Shown here piece after piece: positions 1 to 7,683 of a stretch of 64,000 bases of DNA; within the stretch, counting starts at the first letter, position 1; each line of letters starts with the position of its first letter. The notes under the pieces are model-generated. The model was not told where the DNA came from and did not search any database. It saw nothing but the letters and a program-made list of their open reading frames with translations. A program made the position numbers and the translations under genes. The stretch comes from Candidatus Gallimonas merdae (GTDB lineage: Bacteria; Bacillota; Clostridia; Christensenellales; Borkfalkiaceae): assembly GCA_904419525.1 (NCBI GenBank), contig CAJFRT010000002.1, forward strand, positions 124,001 to 188,000, in the 5' to 3' direction.

Positions 1-768
1 ACCGACCTTGCCGAATTCAGATCCTCCGACAGCGCCTATTTTCCCTACCGCGGCTATGCACGCTCTGTGGAGGCGCGCCGTGGGCTTCTGCTTGCCTCCA
101 CCTCGGAGGAAGCGGGCGGCTATTCCCTGGTACTCTTCCCGGAAGAGGACGGCTCCTATACGGCGCGCCTCTACCGATCGGAAGCGCTCACCCCGGCGGA
201 AGAGACCTTCCGCGAAGAACCGTCCGTGCGCTGGCTCACCAATGAAGTGGGCGCCTACTATGCGCCCTGTCTCGATGCCTCGCTCTCGGCCGAGACCCTT
301 GCGCGCGGGACGCAGGTCACCGTGATCGGCTATTTTACCGCGCCCGACCGCGCGTATGCGCTCGTGGAATATGAGGGAGGAACGCAGAAAAACACGGCGC
401 AGGGCTGGATCCCCTCGGCGTATCTTTCCGCGGTTTCCCCCGATCTGTCCGCCGGGGACGACTATACGCTTGCCTATCTCAAAGCGGATCGGGACGGCAT
501 CATCTTCACCGCGGCGGACGGCTCCGAAAAGACGGTGACCGAGCGCGTGCAGGTGCGCCTGTATGACAACGGCGACGGCACCTATACCGCAAGGCTCTTT
601 GACGATCCCGCATACAGCGCAACCGTCACGGAAGACATGCTGGACAAGGACAATTCAGAAGTGCTGCGCATTGCGCTCATCGTCATTCTGTCCGTACTGG
701 CGCTCGTCATCATCGGCGTGTATATCTTCCTGCTTCCATGGGAAAAATACCGGAAAAAACGCATATAA
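1..768 (+). CDS. C-terminal part of a membrane-anchored surface protein with SH3-like segment (partial)
   Basis: The frame is open from base 1, so only the last 255 residues are visible and the true start lies upstream. The fragment is rich in beta-strand-type sequence. A stretch around residues 100-140 (GTQVTVIGY, then GWIPSAYL) resembles a bacterial SH3-like repeat, a fold often used to bind cell-wall peptides. A single hydrophobic helix (about residues 220-244) is followed by a short basic tail (KYRKKRI), the topology of an extracytoplasmic domain anchored by a C-terminal membrane helix. The 803-residue protein at 43965-46376 has the same end topology. No catalytic motif is visible. The anchor is seen directly, the SH3 resemblance is by eye, and the function is unknown. 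Confidence 0.75.
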   Translation, partial: TDLAEFRSSDSAYFPYRGYARSVEARRGLLLASTSEEAGGYSLVLFPEEDGSYTARLYRSEALTPAEETFREEPSVRWLTNEVGAYYAPCLDASLSAETLARGTQVTVIGYFTAPDRAYALVEYEGGTQKNTAQGWIPSAYLSAVSPDLSAGDDYTLAYLKADRDGIIFTAADGSEKTVTERVQVRLYDNGDGTYTARLFDDPAYSATVTEDMLDKDNSEVLRIALIVILSVLALVIIGVYIFLLPWEKYRKKRI

Positions 769-826
769 ATTTTTTCCTTCCCTGTTGACAACGGCGCAAA
801 AGTGTAGTATCGTAAAATAGAAAAAA

Positions 827-845
827 CGGTGCGCCCGGCGCACCG
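827..845 (-). terminator. hairpin with U-tract on the minus strand, upstream of the GH43 gene
   Basis: A perfect 9-bp stem (827-835 with 837-845) is preceded on the plus strand by A6, so the minus-strand transcript would end in U6 after the hairpin. No minus-strand gene lies just upstream of it. It could stop antisense transcripts crossing the GH43 gene, or act as a structured element in the GH43 leader. Confidence 0.4.
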
Positions 846-874
846 ATCAAAAACAATTGTTGAGGAATGAATGT

Positions 875-1891
875 ATGGCAACCTACCTCTCTCCCCTTGC
901 GCCCCAGCGCGCAGACCCCTATCTGTACAAGCACAACGGCAAGTACTACTTTACGGCGACCTGCCCGCTGTATGACAGGCTTGAGATCCGCTGTGCGGAC
1001 ACCGTGAACGCGGTCGCCTCCGCTCCCGCGCGCGTCGTCTGGAAGAAGCACGAGACCGGAGCGCTCGCTTCGCACATCTGGGCGCCCGAACTCCACTACA
1101 TCATGGGGAAATGGGTCATTTACTTTGCCGCGGGACATCAGCCCGACGTCTGGGATATCCGCCCCTATGCGCTCGTCTGCAAGGGAGACGACCCCATGAA
1201 AGACGACTGGGGCGATGCCGTTCCCATGCAGGCCGCGGACGGCGATCCCTACCCCTTCACCGATTTCTCCCTGGACATGACCGTATTTGAAAATCAGGGA
1301 AGATGGTATGCGATCTGGGCGCAGAAGTTCGGCTGCCAGCGGGCTCCGACTCCCATTTCCGATCTGCTCATCGCCGAACTGGAGACCCCCACAAAGCTCA
1401 GGACGGTCTTTGTGCGGCTCACCTCCCCCGACTACGACTGGGAGCGCGACGGCGGATTCTGGGTCAACGAAGGCCCCGCCGTCCTGCAGGGACCGGAGAC
1501 GAAGGGAAAGATCTACATGACCTACTCCGCTTCGGCGACGGGCGCCTGCTACTGTATGGGCATGCTGTCTGCCGATGCAGACGCCGATCTGCTCGATCCC
1601 CGCAGCTGGACCAAGGAGAGATACCCCGTTCTCAAGACGGACGAATCCCTGAAAGTCTACGGCCCCGGGCACAACTGCTTTGTGCGCGGCGACGAAGACG
1701 AGGTCCTCACCCTGCTGCACTTCCGCGACTATGAAAAGATCGTCGGTGACCCGCTGGACGACCACAACCGCCACGCGCACGTCATGAAGGTGCAGTTCGA
1801 CAAAAACGGACGCCCCCTGTTCCGGCTCGATGCCGCACAGCTCTACAACACGCCCTACGAAAACGAGAAACAAAAAGGCATCAACGATTAA
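875..1891 (+). CDS. glycoside hydrolase family 43-type enzyme (arabinosidase/xylosidase-like)
   Basis: This 338-residue protein resembles the five-bladed propeller glycosidases of family GH43, which release arabinose or xylose from plant polysaccharides. All three catalytic carboxylates can be placed: Asp14 (RADPYLY, the base), Asp134 (SLDMTVF, pKa modulator) and Glu199 (WVNEGP, the acid). No signal peptide is present, so it is probably cytoplasmic and acts on imported oligosaccharides. The start at 875 was chosen because GAGGAA lies 8 bases upstream; a TTG at 857 is possible but has no ribosome site. A possible promoter is TTGACA (785-790) with TATCGT 17 bp later. The gene stands alone and ends in a strong terminator. 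The GH51 enzyme at 51257-53185 could act on related substrates. The exact substrate cannot be told. Confidence 0.85.
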   Translation: MATYLSPLAPQRADPYLYKHNGKYYFTATCPLYDRLEIRCADTVNAVASAPARVVWKKHETGALASHIWAPELHYIMGKWVIYFAAGHQPDVWDIRPYALVCKGDDPMKDDWGDAVPMQAADGDPYPFTDFSLDMTVFENQGRWYAIWAQKFGCQRAPTPISDLLIAELETPTKLRTVFVRLTSPDYDWERDGGFWVNEGPAVLQGPETKGKIYMTYSASATGACYCMGMLSADADADLLDPRSWTKERYPVLKTDESLKVYGPGHNCFVRGDEDEVLTLLHFRDYEKIVGDPLDDHNRHAHVMKVQFDKNGRPLFRLDAAQLYNTPYENEKQKGIND

Positions 1892-1927
1892 AAGGTGCGC
1901 CCCGCGGGATCCGCGGGGCGCACCTTT
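1891..1927. terminator. perfect 17-bp hairpin terminator after the GH43 gene
   Basis: Arms 1891-1907 and 1911-1927 are exact reverse complements with a 3-nt loop (GAT). The arms carry A3 and T3 ends, so it can work on both strands. Confidence 0.85.
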
Positions 1928-1931
1928 GCAA

Positions 1932-1962
1932 AAGAACCGCGGCTCGAACAGCCGCGGCTCTT
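1932..1962 (-). terminator. terminator of the uraA-upp operon
   Basis: Arms 1932-1944 and 1950-1962 pair with one G-U wobble around a 5-nt loop, just downstream of the upp stop codon in the minus direction. With the previous hairpin it separates two convergent genes. Confidence 0.8.
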
Positions 1963-1973
1963 TTATTTTTCGG

Positions 1974-2612
1974 TTATTTCGTCCCGAACAGACGGTCCCC
2001 CGCATCTCCGAGACCGGGAAGAATATACCCGTTCTCATTGAGTTCACGGTCAAGCGTCGAGACATAGACGCGCACATCGGGGTGTTCGCGCGCGACGCGT
2101 TCGATTCCTTCGGGCGCGGCGATGATCGACATCATGCGGATGTTCTTGCAGCCGCGCTTTTTGAGCGCCGCAAGCGCATCGCAGGCCGACCCTCCCGTCG
2201 CCAGCATGGGATCGACAAGGATCACCGTTTTGTTCTCGATCCCGTCCGGCAGTTTGCAATAGTATTCCTGCGGTTCCAGCGTCTCTTCATTGCGGTACAT
2301 GCCGATATGTCCGACGCGCGCTGTCGGGAACACCTTATGCACGCCGTTCACCATGCCCAGGCCCGCCCGCAGAATGGGAACGATCGCAACGCTCTCTTCG
2401 GGGATACGGTACTGGATAGTCTTTTCCAGAGGGGTCTCCACCTCGACCGGAACGAGCTCCACATCGTTCATGCTCACGTAGGTCATGATCTGTGTGATCT
2501 CTTCCACCAGTTCGCGGAACTCCTTCATGCCCGTGTGTCTGTCACGCAGAATGGAAATTTTGTGTTTGATGAGCGGATGATCAAAAATAAACACGTTTCC
2601 GAATTCTTCCAT
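1974..2612 (-). CDS. upp: uracil phosphoribosyltransferase
   Basis: This enzyme makes UMP from uracil and PRPP, the pyrimidine salvage step. The 212-residue length is normal for the family. The PRPP-binding signature ILVDPMLATGGSA is at about residues 131-143, and the C-terminal uracil-binding region (NENGYILPGLGDAGDRLFGTK region) is intact. It lies two bases downstream of the uracil permease gene on the same strand, so import and capture of uracil are co-expressed. The start codon is the only ATG that gives the family N-terminus. No frameshift or oddity is seen. Confidence 0.97.
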   Translation of the reverse strand: MEEFGNVFIFDHPLIKHKISILRDRHTGMKEFRELVEEITQIMTYVSMNDVELVPVEVETPLEKTIQYRIPEESVAIVPILRAGLGMVNGVHKVFPTARVGHIGMYRNEETLEPQEYYCKLPDGIENKTVILVDPMLATGGSACDALAALKKRGCKNIRMMSIIAAPEGIERVAREHPDVRVYVSTLDRELNENGYILPGLGDAGDRLFGTK

Positions 2613-2614
2613 CG

Positions 2615-4102
2615 TCAGGCCTCCTCCGACTGATCCGTTCCGGCTTGCTGTTCCTCTGCCGCAGCTGCCTCCTCCCGGTCGGGCGTCTCCTGAAGCAGTT
2701 CTTCCGTCGGCGCGGCCTCCGGTTCTGCAGACGCCTTCTGAACGGGCTTCCTGCCGATATTTACGAGCGCATTGACAAGGATCCCGAGAATGAGCGCACA
2801 GGCGATCGAGGTGATCGTGATCTGTCCGAACGAAAGCGCCATGCCGCCCACGCCCGTCACAAGGATCGTGGAGACGACAAACAGATTGTTGTTTTCATTG
2901 AGGTCAACCTTCTGGATCATCTTAAGGCCGCTGACCGCGATAAAGCCGTAGAGCGCAATGCAGACGCCGCCCATCACGCAGCCGGGGATCGTTGCAAGGA
3001 AGGTGACGAACGGTGCAATGAACGATGCCACGATCGCCATGACCGCCGTCGTGAGAATGGTGACAACGGAGGCGTTGCCGGAGATCGCCACGCAGCCGAT
3101 GGACTCGCCGTACGTCGTATTGGGGCAGCCGCCGAAGAATGCGCCGACAATGGATCCGATACCGTCGCCGAGCAGCGTTCTCGAAAGGCCGGGATCCCTC
3201 AGAAGATCATGTTCGATAATGGAGGAAATATTCTTGTGATCGGCAAGATGTTCCGCAAACACGACGAACGCGACCGGGATATAGGCGACCGCGATCGTGC
3301 CGATATACGCGCCGACATTGCCCGTATTCGTAAAATCGTTATGGATAAAGGCTTCCACAAAGGTGAAATCAGGCACCCATTGCATGCTGTTGAAGAGCGT
3401 GAAGTCAACGATACGCAAACCCTCATTGGCGCCGGGGATATAGCTGAAAGCCGTAAAGATCGTAGCCAGCACATACCCTGAAAGGATTCCGATGATGAAC
3501 GGGATCATCTTCATCATCTTTTTGCCGTAGACCGAACAGACGATCGTCACCGCGAGCGTTGCAAGCGCGCAGATCAGACACAGGATCGCATGCAGATCCA
3601 TCACATAGTTCCCGCTGTCGTTCGTGACGGTGCTCAGCGCATTCGCGACCGCACTGCCCGAAAGGGAAAGTCCGATCAGCGCAACCGTCGGCCCGATGAC
3701 GACGGCGGGCATGATCTTGTCGATCCAGCCAACGCCCGCAAACTTGACGGCAATTGCGATGACGACATATACAAGTCCCGCAAATACCGCACCGATCAGA
3801 AGGCCGAGATAGCCCATCGACATGGAAGCCGCTCCCGCAAATGCCGCAGCCATCGAACCGATAAATGCAAACGAGCTTCCGAGGAACACGGGGCTCTTGA
3901 ATTTGGTGAAGAGCAGATAGACGAGCGTTCCCGCCCCCGCGCCGAACAGTGCCGCCGAGATCGACATATTGCTCCCCGTCAGGCTGTTGACCTGCATCGG
4001 GACGGCAATGGTCGCCGCAAGAATCGCAAGCAGCTGCTGCAGTGCAAACAAGATCAGCTGCCCGGGCTTTGGTCTGTCTTTCACGCCGTAAATGAGTTTC
4101 AT
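2615..4102 (-). CDS. uraA: uracil/xanthine permease of the NCS2 family (UraA/PyrP type)
   Basis: A 495-residue polytopic membrane protein with about 12-14 hydrophobic segments and the family N-terminus (LILFALQQLLAILAATIAVP). The C-terminal 50 residues are a hydrophilic Glu/Ala-rich tail not needed for the transport fold. NCS2 members move nucleobases with protons. The 2-nt spacing to upp makes uracil the most likely substrate. The start has a GGAG-type ribosome site within 12 bases, and a good promoter lies at 4160-4188. The leader is only about 50 nt, and I see no PyrR-type antiterminator in it. Family assignment is secure; uracil specificity is inferred from the neighbour. Confidence 0.93.
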   Translation of the reverse strand: MKLIYGVKDRPKPGQLILFALQQLLAILAATIAVPMQVNSLTGSNMSISAALFGAGAGTLVYLLFTKFKSPVFLGSSFAFIGSMAAAFAGAASMSMGYLGLLIGAVFAGLVYVVIAIAVKFAGVGWIDKIMPAVVIGPTVALIGLSLSGSAVANALSTVTNDSGNYVMDLHAILCLICALATLAVTIVCSVYGKKMMKMIPFIIGILSGYVLATIFTAFSYIPGANEGLRIVDFTLFNSMQWVPDFTFVEAFIHNDFTNTGNVGAYIGTIAVAYIPVAFVVFAEHLADHKNISSIIEHDLLRDPGLSRTLLGDGIGSIVGAFFGGCPNTTYGESIGCVAISGNASVVTILTTAVMAIVASFIAPFVTFLATIPGCVMGGVCIALYGFIAVSGLKMIQKVDLNENNNLFVVSTILVTGVGGMALSFGQITITSIACALILGILVNALVNIGRKPVQKASAEPEAAPTEELLQETPDREEAAAAEEQQAGTDQSEEA

Positions 4103-4159
4103 TGGTACACCTCTCCTTGATTTTTCCGTGTTCCGTTCTGTGCGGACTACATCTTGACC

Positions 4160-4188
4160 ATTATAACACTCCCGACGCCAAATTGCAA
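4160..4188 (-). promoter_or_regulatory. SigA promoter of uraA-upp
   Basis: On the minus strand, TTGCAA (4183-4188), a 17-bp spacer and TATAAT (4160-4165). Transcription would start near 4153. Confidence 0.85.
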
Positions 4189-4526
4189 TACTCTATGATC
4201 ATTTTGTGAAAGCAATACTGTTGAACTTTTTTCGCGCTTACTTTTGACGTATACCGAGTAATACTGCCGTCTTCTCCGATCCCGCGGATTATCCGCGGGG
4301 TTTTGGGTATACAAAAAGGGTGCAAATCGTGTTTCGATTTGCACCCTTTTTGTTTCAGGCCTGTTCTTTGGAACCGGTCTCCGGCGTTTCGGGAGCCGTG
4401 AAAACTGTACTTTCGGCCACATGAACATGTGTGTTTCCGGTCTCAGCGAATTTACAACCCTTCCCCCGGTTTTCCCTTTTCCCAAAAAACACCGCATCTG
4501 CGATACTTTCCGGCTCCTCTTCAAAC
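4189..4526. other. intergenic region with two hairpins and a possible gene remnant
   Basis: No intact gene is supported here. A 9-bp palindrome (4281-4299) followed by T4 and a perfect 17-bp stem (4313-4329 with 4335-4351) look like terminators. On the minus strand a frame ending at 4355 has a protein-like tail (TVFTAPETPETGSKEQA) followed directly by the second hairpin. It has no start codon with a ribosome site and runs upstream into tRNA-Val, so it may be the 3' scar of a lost gene. Confidence 0.45.
4313..4351. terminator. perfect 17-bp hairpin with A5/T5 flanks
   Basis: Arms 4313-4329 and 4335-4351 are exact complements around TGTTT. The A- and T-runs at both ends make it a bidirectional terminator. 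Confidence 0.75.
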
Positions 4527-4559
4527 AGAAAAATCCGCTGCAATGCAGCGGATTTTTCT
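4527..4559 (-). terminator. terminator of tRNA-Val
   Basis: Arms 4527-4542 and 4544-4559 are complementary and end in T5/A5 runs, 22 bases past the CCA of the minus-strand tRNA. Confidence 0.85.
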
Positions 4560-4581
4560 TGTTGTTCGCTATACGAACATA

Positions 4582-4658
4582 TGGTGGGGACAACAGGGCT
4601 CGAACCTGTGACCTCATGCATGTGAAGCATGCGCTCTAACCAACTGAGCTATGCCCCC
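4582..4658 (-). tRNA. tRNA-Val (anticodon CAC)
   Basis: 77 nt including an encoded CCA. The acceptor stem GGGGGCA pairs with TGTCCCC and the D-arm AGCTCAGTTGG is canonical. The anticodon arm is CATGC-TTCACAT-GCATG, putting CAC at positions 34-36, and the T-arm has GGTTCGAGCC. It reads the GUG codon. It has its own promoter (4674-4703) and terminator. Confidence 0.95.
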
Positions 4659-4673
4659 GAACGGTACTTTTTT

Positions 4674-4703
4674 ATTTTACTCCCTTTGCGCACGTTTTGT
4701 CAA
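4674..4703 (-). promoter_or_regulatory. promoter of tRNA-Val
   Basis: Minus strand: consensus TTGACA (4698-4703), 18-bp spacer, TAAAAT (4674-4679). The predicted start is about 8 bases before the mature tRNA end. Confidence 0.8.
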
Positions 4704-4751
4704 CCATTTTTGCGCACTCAGAAAAAGAATTATAAAAATGATGCTTTCTTC

Positions 4752-4780
4752 TTGAAAAAACCGGCTACGTCTGCTATAAT
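4752..4780 (+). promoter_or_regulatory. promoter of the small acidic protein gene
   Basis: TTGAAA (4752-4757), 17-bp spacer and TATAAT (4775-4780) with an extended -10 (TGC before TATAAT). Confidence 0.85.
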
Positions 4781-4828
4781 AGAGAAAAAACTCGGGTCGC
4801 ATGACAGATGTATAAACAGGAACGTTCC

Positions 4829-5050
4829 ATGATTTCAGTCGGCGCAAGAGAAACGCTTCTCGATCTCATCGACGAAATCACCGTTTCGCTGGAAGAACTG
4901 CAGAAATGTGAAGAGAGCGGAGAACTTGACCTCTACGGAGAAGGTGCAAAGGCAGCTTTTGTGCAGATCCTTGAATTTGTACAGCAGCGCTGGGACGAAG
5001 GTCCCGATCAGGGTCTGGACTTTGACATCGAGGAGCACTTCCCCGTCTGA
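4829..5050 (+). CDS. small acidic protein of unknown function (73 aa)
   Basis: I do not recognise this protein. It is predicted to be helical (residues 5-25 and 38-55), strongly acidic, and ends in a Gly-Asp-Glu-rich tail (LDFDIEEHFPV). No signal peptide, membrane segment or metal-binding motif is visible. The ATG at 4829 was chosen because AGGAA lies 6 bases upstream; an in-frame ATG at 4808 would add seven residues but lacks a site. A near-consensus promoter lies about 50 bases upstream, so it is a real single-gene unit. It sits between two tRNA genes in opposite orientations. Small soluble cytosolic protein; role unknown. Confidence 0.75.
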   Translation: MISVGARETLLDLIDEITVSLEELQKCEESGELDLYGEGAKAAFVQILEFVQQRWDEGPDQGLDFDIEEHFPV

Positions 5051-5107
5051 CACCCCTTTCGCCATCGGAGTCACAAAATTTTTTCTTGAAAATCGCGTCA
5101 AAAACGC

Positions 5108-5135
5108 TTGCTTTTTTTCCTGTTTGTGCTATAAT
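5108..5135 (+). promoter_or_regulatory. promoter of tRNA-Ala
   Basis: TTGCTT (5108-5113), 16-bp spacer and TATAAT (5130-5135), preceded by TGTGC. The tRNA starts 19 bases downstream. Confidence 0.8.
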
Positions 5136-5153
5136 CATAACACAAATGTCTAT

Positions 5154-5229
5154 GGGGATATGGCTCAGTTGGTAGAGCGGTACGTTCGCAACGTACAGGC
5201 CACGAGTTCGAATCTCGTTATCTCCACCA
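5154..5229 (+). tRNA. tRNA-Ala (anticodon CGC)
   Basis: 76 nt with encoded CCA. The acceptor stem GGGGATA pairs with TATCTCC and contains the G3-U70 wobble that identifies alanine tRNAs. The anticodon arm GTACG-TTCGCAA-CGTAC gives anticodon CGC, reading GCG. A strong terminator follows within 3 bases. Confidence 0.95.
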
Positions 5230-5231
5230 GT

Positions 5232-5271
5232 AAAAACCTAACCCGAATCGCTTTATTCGGGTTAGGTTTTT
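5232..5271 (+). terminator. terminator of tRNA-Ala
   Basis: A perfect 17-bp stem (5232-5248 with 5255-5271) around CGCTTT, ending in T5. Confidence 0.9.
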
Positions 5272-5530
5272 CTTCTTATAGCGACCTCCAGATTATTATC
5301 CAGTAAGCCCATTGTGAAATCCACCGATATACAAACGGCATTAGAACTCATAAATTACCGCATAAAAATTTAGGTGAATCACTAAGCGGTTCAGCGGCAA
5401 CAAGCCGTTTTTGTGTGCTTTTGTTTCACCTCATTACGTCATTTACTGTAACGGACGCTTGGATAACAAGACACAACCGAACACTTGTTTGCTCGTTCAT
5501 TATTTAAATAATGTAAAGTAGGAATTACAT
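5272..5530. other. AT-richer spacer at the left edge of the island
   Basis: No gene is supported. It contains a nested hairpin (AGGTGAA near 5370 with TTTCACCT near 5430, enclosing AGCGGTTC/GCCGTTTTT). The base composition shifts towards AT here, which marks the left edge of the foreign-looking segment that follows. Confidence 0.5.
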
Positions 5531-7255
5531 ATGAAAAAATTTTTAGTTATCTTCATGACATTTATATTATTATTTTGTTGTTCTGCTTGCAGTGACAATA
5601 ATGAAACAACAGCTATGAACGATAATAACTTAAATTTATCGTATAAAAAAATTCCTCTTATTAACCACAGTGTTGAATATGACTTACAAAATGACTACAT
5701 AGCAACTTATTTTTATCAAAATGGTAATGTACCATTGATTGATATAAATAATTTTGTAGCTTCTCTCAACGGTTTTATAGATGTTGAAAAAATAAATTAC
5801 GTTATTGACAAATCTAACAATTATCTTATACAAAGATGGTTTTCAGATAATTATACATATCAACTAAAAATTTATTGGGATTCTAATACGATTTTTGTCA
5901 ATGATATTAACTATTTCAATATAACAAAAAATATTAAGGGAACTAATTACTCCGCTCATAACAAATGGATTGATTGTACTGCTTCTAATAAAAAATCCGT
6001 AACATTTAATGTAGGGAATTATTATTTTGATATTTTATATTATAATCAAAAGGTTCTAGTTCCATTACCTGTTCTAAACGTATTGTTTTGCTCAATGAAT
6101 CAAACTAATCTACTTTACAATGGAGAAGAATATCATTTTTATTATGGAATACCGTCAAAAGAACTCTCATTATCTATGCGTGAATCGAAATTAAATAATT
6201 CGAAATGTCCTGATGACGTAAGACAAGCGTCTATAAACGGCTTGATTTTCACGATGAATTATTTTTATGGGCTAAACGAATACAAAGATATTGATTTTGA
6301 TTTCAAAAATTATATAAGTGCGCAACAATTATCTGATTTATGGTCAAATGATTATCTCGTATATAATTCTGCTTATATGGAAATTATTCAGCAGGGATTA
6401 GATGAATTACATACTAATTTATCATATCCGTCAGTGTACAATAATTTAGAAGATGTGTTTGATATATATAACAATGAAAATATAGGAAAAAACTGGAATG
6501 ATTTTTATACATCTTTTAATGAATTGGAAATGAATTATTCAAATACTTTTAAAGAAAAAATCCCCGTTCGCTTTGATGGCAAAACTGCTTTCATTAAATT
6601 TGATAATTTTGAGACCGCGCCTGACAATGTTTTATACGATGAAAATGGAAACTTGAAACATGATGCTTGGGAAAATGATACATTTTATTTTATGTTGAAT
6701 GCAATGGATATTATAAAAAAACAAAATAATATTGAAAATATCGTTGTTGATTTAACGACTAATGGCGGTGGTAATTTGGGTGCAATGTATTCAGCCGTTG
6801 GATTTTTAACAAATGATAACATCAACTTACCTTCGTATAATACGTTAACGAAAGAATTTCGATTAGATTACTATGCGATTGATTCGGACGATGATGGTGA
6901 TTACAAAGATAAGGACGCGTATACTCAATACAATTGGTATATATTGACATCTCGTAATACGTTTAGTGCCGCAAACTATTTTGCTTCCGTGGCAAAAAAT
7001 ATGGGTATTGCGACAGTTATCGGAGAAAAAACAGGCGGTGGAATGTGTTCCGTTATGCCTTGCATTTTATTGGACGGTACAACTTTCAGAATCAGCAGTA
7101 ATAATTCCTTAAGATATCATTACTATGATGACGAATCTAATCAAAATATTTATTACGAAATAGAATCAGGAATTGCTCCTGATTATGAAATTGATAGAGA
7201 AAATTTTTATGACCTATCTTATCTAGATAAATTTATAACAAATATCAACAAATAA
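5531..7255 (+). CDS. S41-family (tail-specific protease-like) lipoprotein, AT-rich and probably acquired
   Basis: A 574-residue lipoprotein with a hydrophobic signal and lipobox Cys20 (FCCSAC). The first 350 residues are Asn/Tyr-rich and not recognised. Residues about 355-560 match the catalytic core of S41 (C-terminal processing) peptidases. In this part, DLTTNGGGN is a substrate-strand loop, Ser479 (NTFSAANYF) is the expected nucleophile, and Lys500 in GEKTGGG is the expected general base. No PDZ domain is evident. AGG lies at a proper distance before the ATG. Codon and base usage are strikingly AT-rich, unlike every neighbour, and the gene lies immediately 3' of tRNA-Ala. Both facts suggest horizontal transfer. 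It probably acts outside the membrane; its substrate is unknown. Confidence 0.85.
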   Translation: MKKFLVIFMTFILLFCCSACSDNNETTAMNDNNLNLSYKKIPLINHSVEYDLQNDYIATYFYQNGNVPLIDINNFVASLNGFIDVEKINYVIDKSNNYLIQRWFSDNYTYQLKIYWDSNTIFVNDINYFNITKNIKGTNYSAHNKWIDCTASNKKSVTFNVGNYYFDILYYNQKVLVPLPVLNVLFCSMNQTNLLYNGEEYHFYYGIPSKELSLSMRESKLNNSKCPDDVRQASINGLIFTMNYFYGLNEYKDIDFDFKNYISAQQLSDLWSNDYLVYNSAYMEIIQQGLDELHTNLSYPSVYNNLEDVFDIYNNENIGKNWNDFYTSFNELEMNYSNTFKEKIPVRFDGKTAFIKFDNFETAPDNVLYDENGNLKHDAWENDTFYFMLNAMDIIKKQNNIENIVVDLTTNGGGNLGAMYSAVGFLTNDNINLPSYNTLTKEFRLDYYAIDSDDDGDYKDKDAYTQYNWYILTSRNTFSAANYFASVAKNMGIATVIGEKTGGGMCSVMPCILLDGTTFRISSNNSLRYHYYDDESNQNIYYEIESGIAPDYEIDRENFYDLSYLDKFITNINK

Positions 7256-7606
7256 AAAATCCGTTTTAAGTTAATACTTCTCCACCACAACAGAGAAATA
7301 CGCACACTTTTAGGTGTGCGTATTTCTTTTGATCTCCCCATCGACATCGCAAGAATCCGAACACCGTAAAGACGAAATACATTTTCGCAATTCGCCAACG
7401 GCGCCAAAGACTTCGCTGCGCACCAACGAAAAAGAACACGAAAAATCCGCTGCTCTTTTGTTATCGGCAATCGGATATACCACAGCCACTCTCTTATCCG
7501 GAATTCTGAACGTCCATGCAGGAATTTACAAATAAATACTTATCTGACACATGAGCAAGCTACAACTTTCTCAAAAAACAGTCCCGCCCCATGTTCATTT
7601 TTTTTG
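7256..7606. other. intergenic region at the right edge of the AT-rich island
   Basis: No gene is supported. It holds the S41 gene terminator, then about 280 bases of mixed composition without a convincing frame. TCTCCACCA at 7279-7287 repeats the last nine bases of tRNA-Ala (5221-5229). Confidence 0.5.
7294..7331 (+). terminator. terminator of the S41 lipoprotein gene
   Basis: A 14-bp perfect stem (7294-7307 with 7314-7327), 6-nt loop, then T-rich sequence. Confidence 0.85.
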
Positions 7607-7643
7607 AAAAAACACCTCCGACGCTGTGTCGGAGGTGTTTTTT
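7607..7643 (-). terminator. terminator of the 25 kb LRR/MoxR/InlB locus
   Basis: A 16-bp perfect stem (7607-7622 with 7628-7643) that gives a U6 tail in either direction, 40 bases past the last stop codon. Confidence 0.9.
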
Positions 7644-7683
7644 AGTTTGCGATTTCTTTCAACAGAAACTGGCCGTATCGCCG

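Noticed and set aside
4103-4153. Search for a PyrR attenuator or riboswitch before uraA
   Set aside because: The leader is only about 50 bases with no anti-terminator pair.
4147-4617. Minus-strand frames over tRNA-Val and its terminator
   Set aside because: They run through the tRNA and hairpins and have no homology-like features.
7219-7470. Minus-strand 83-codon frame overlapping the S41 gene end
   Set aside because: It crosses the S41 terminator hairpin and has no start site or protein-like composition.
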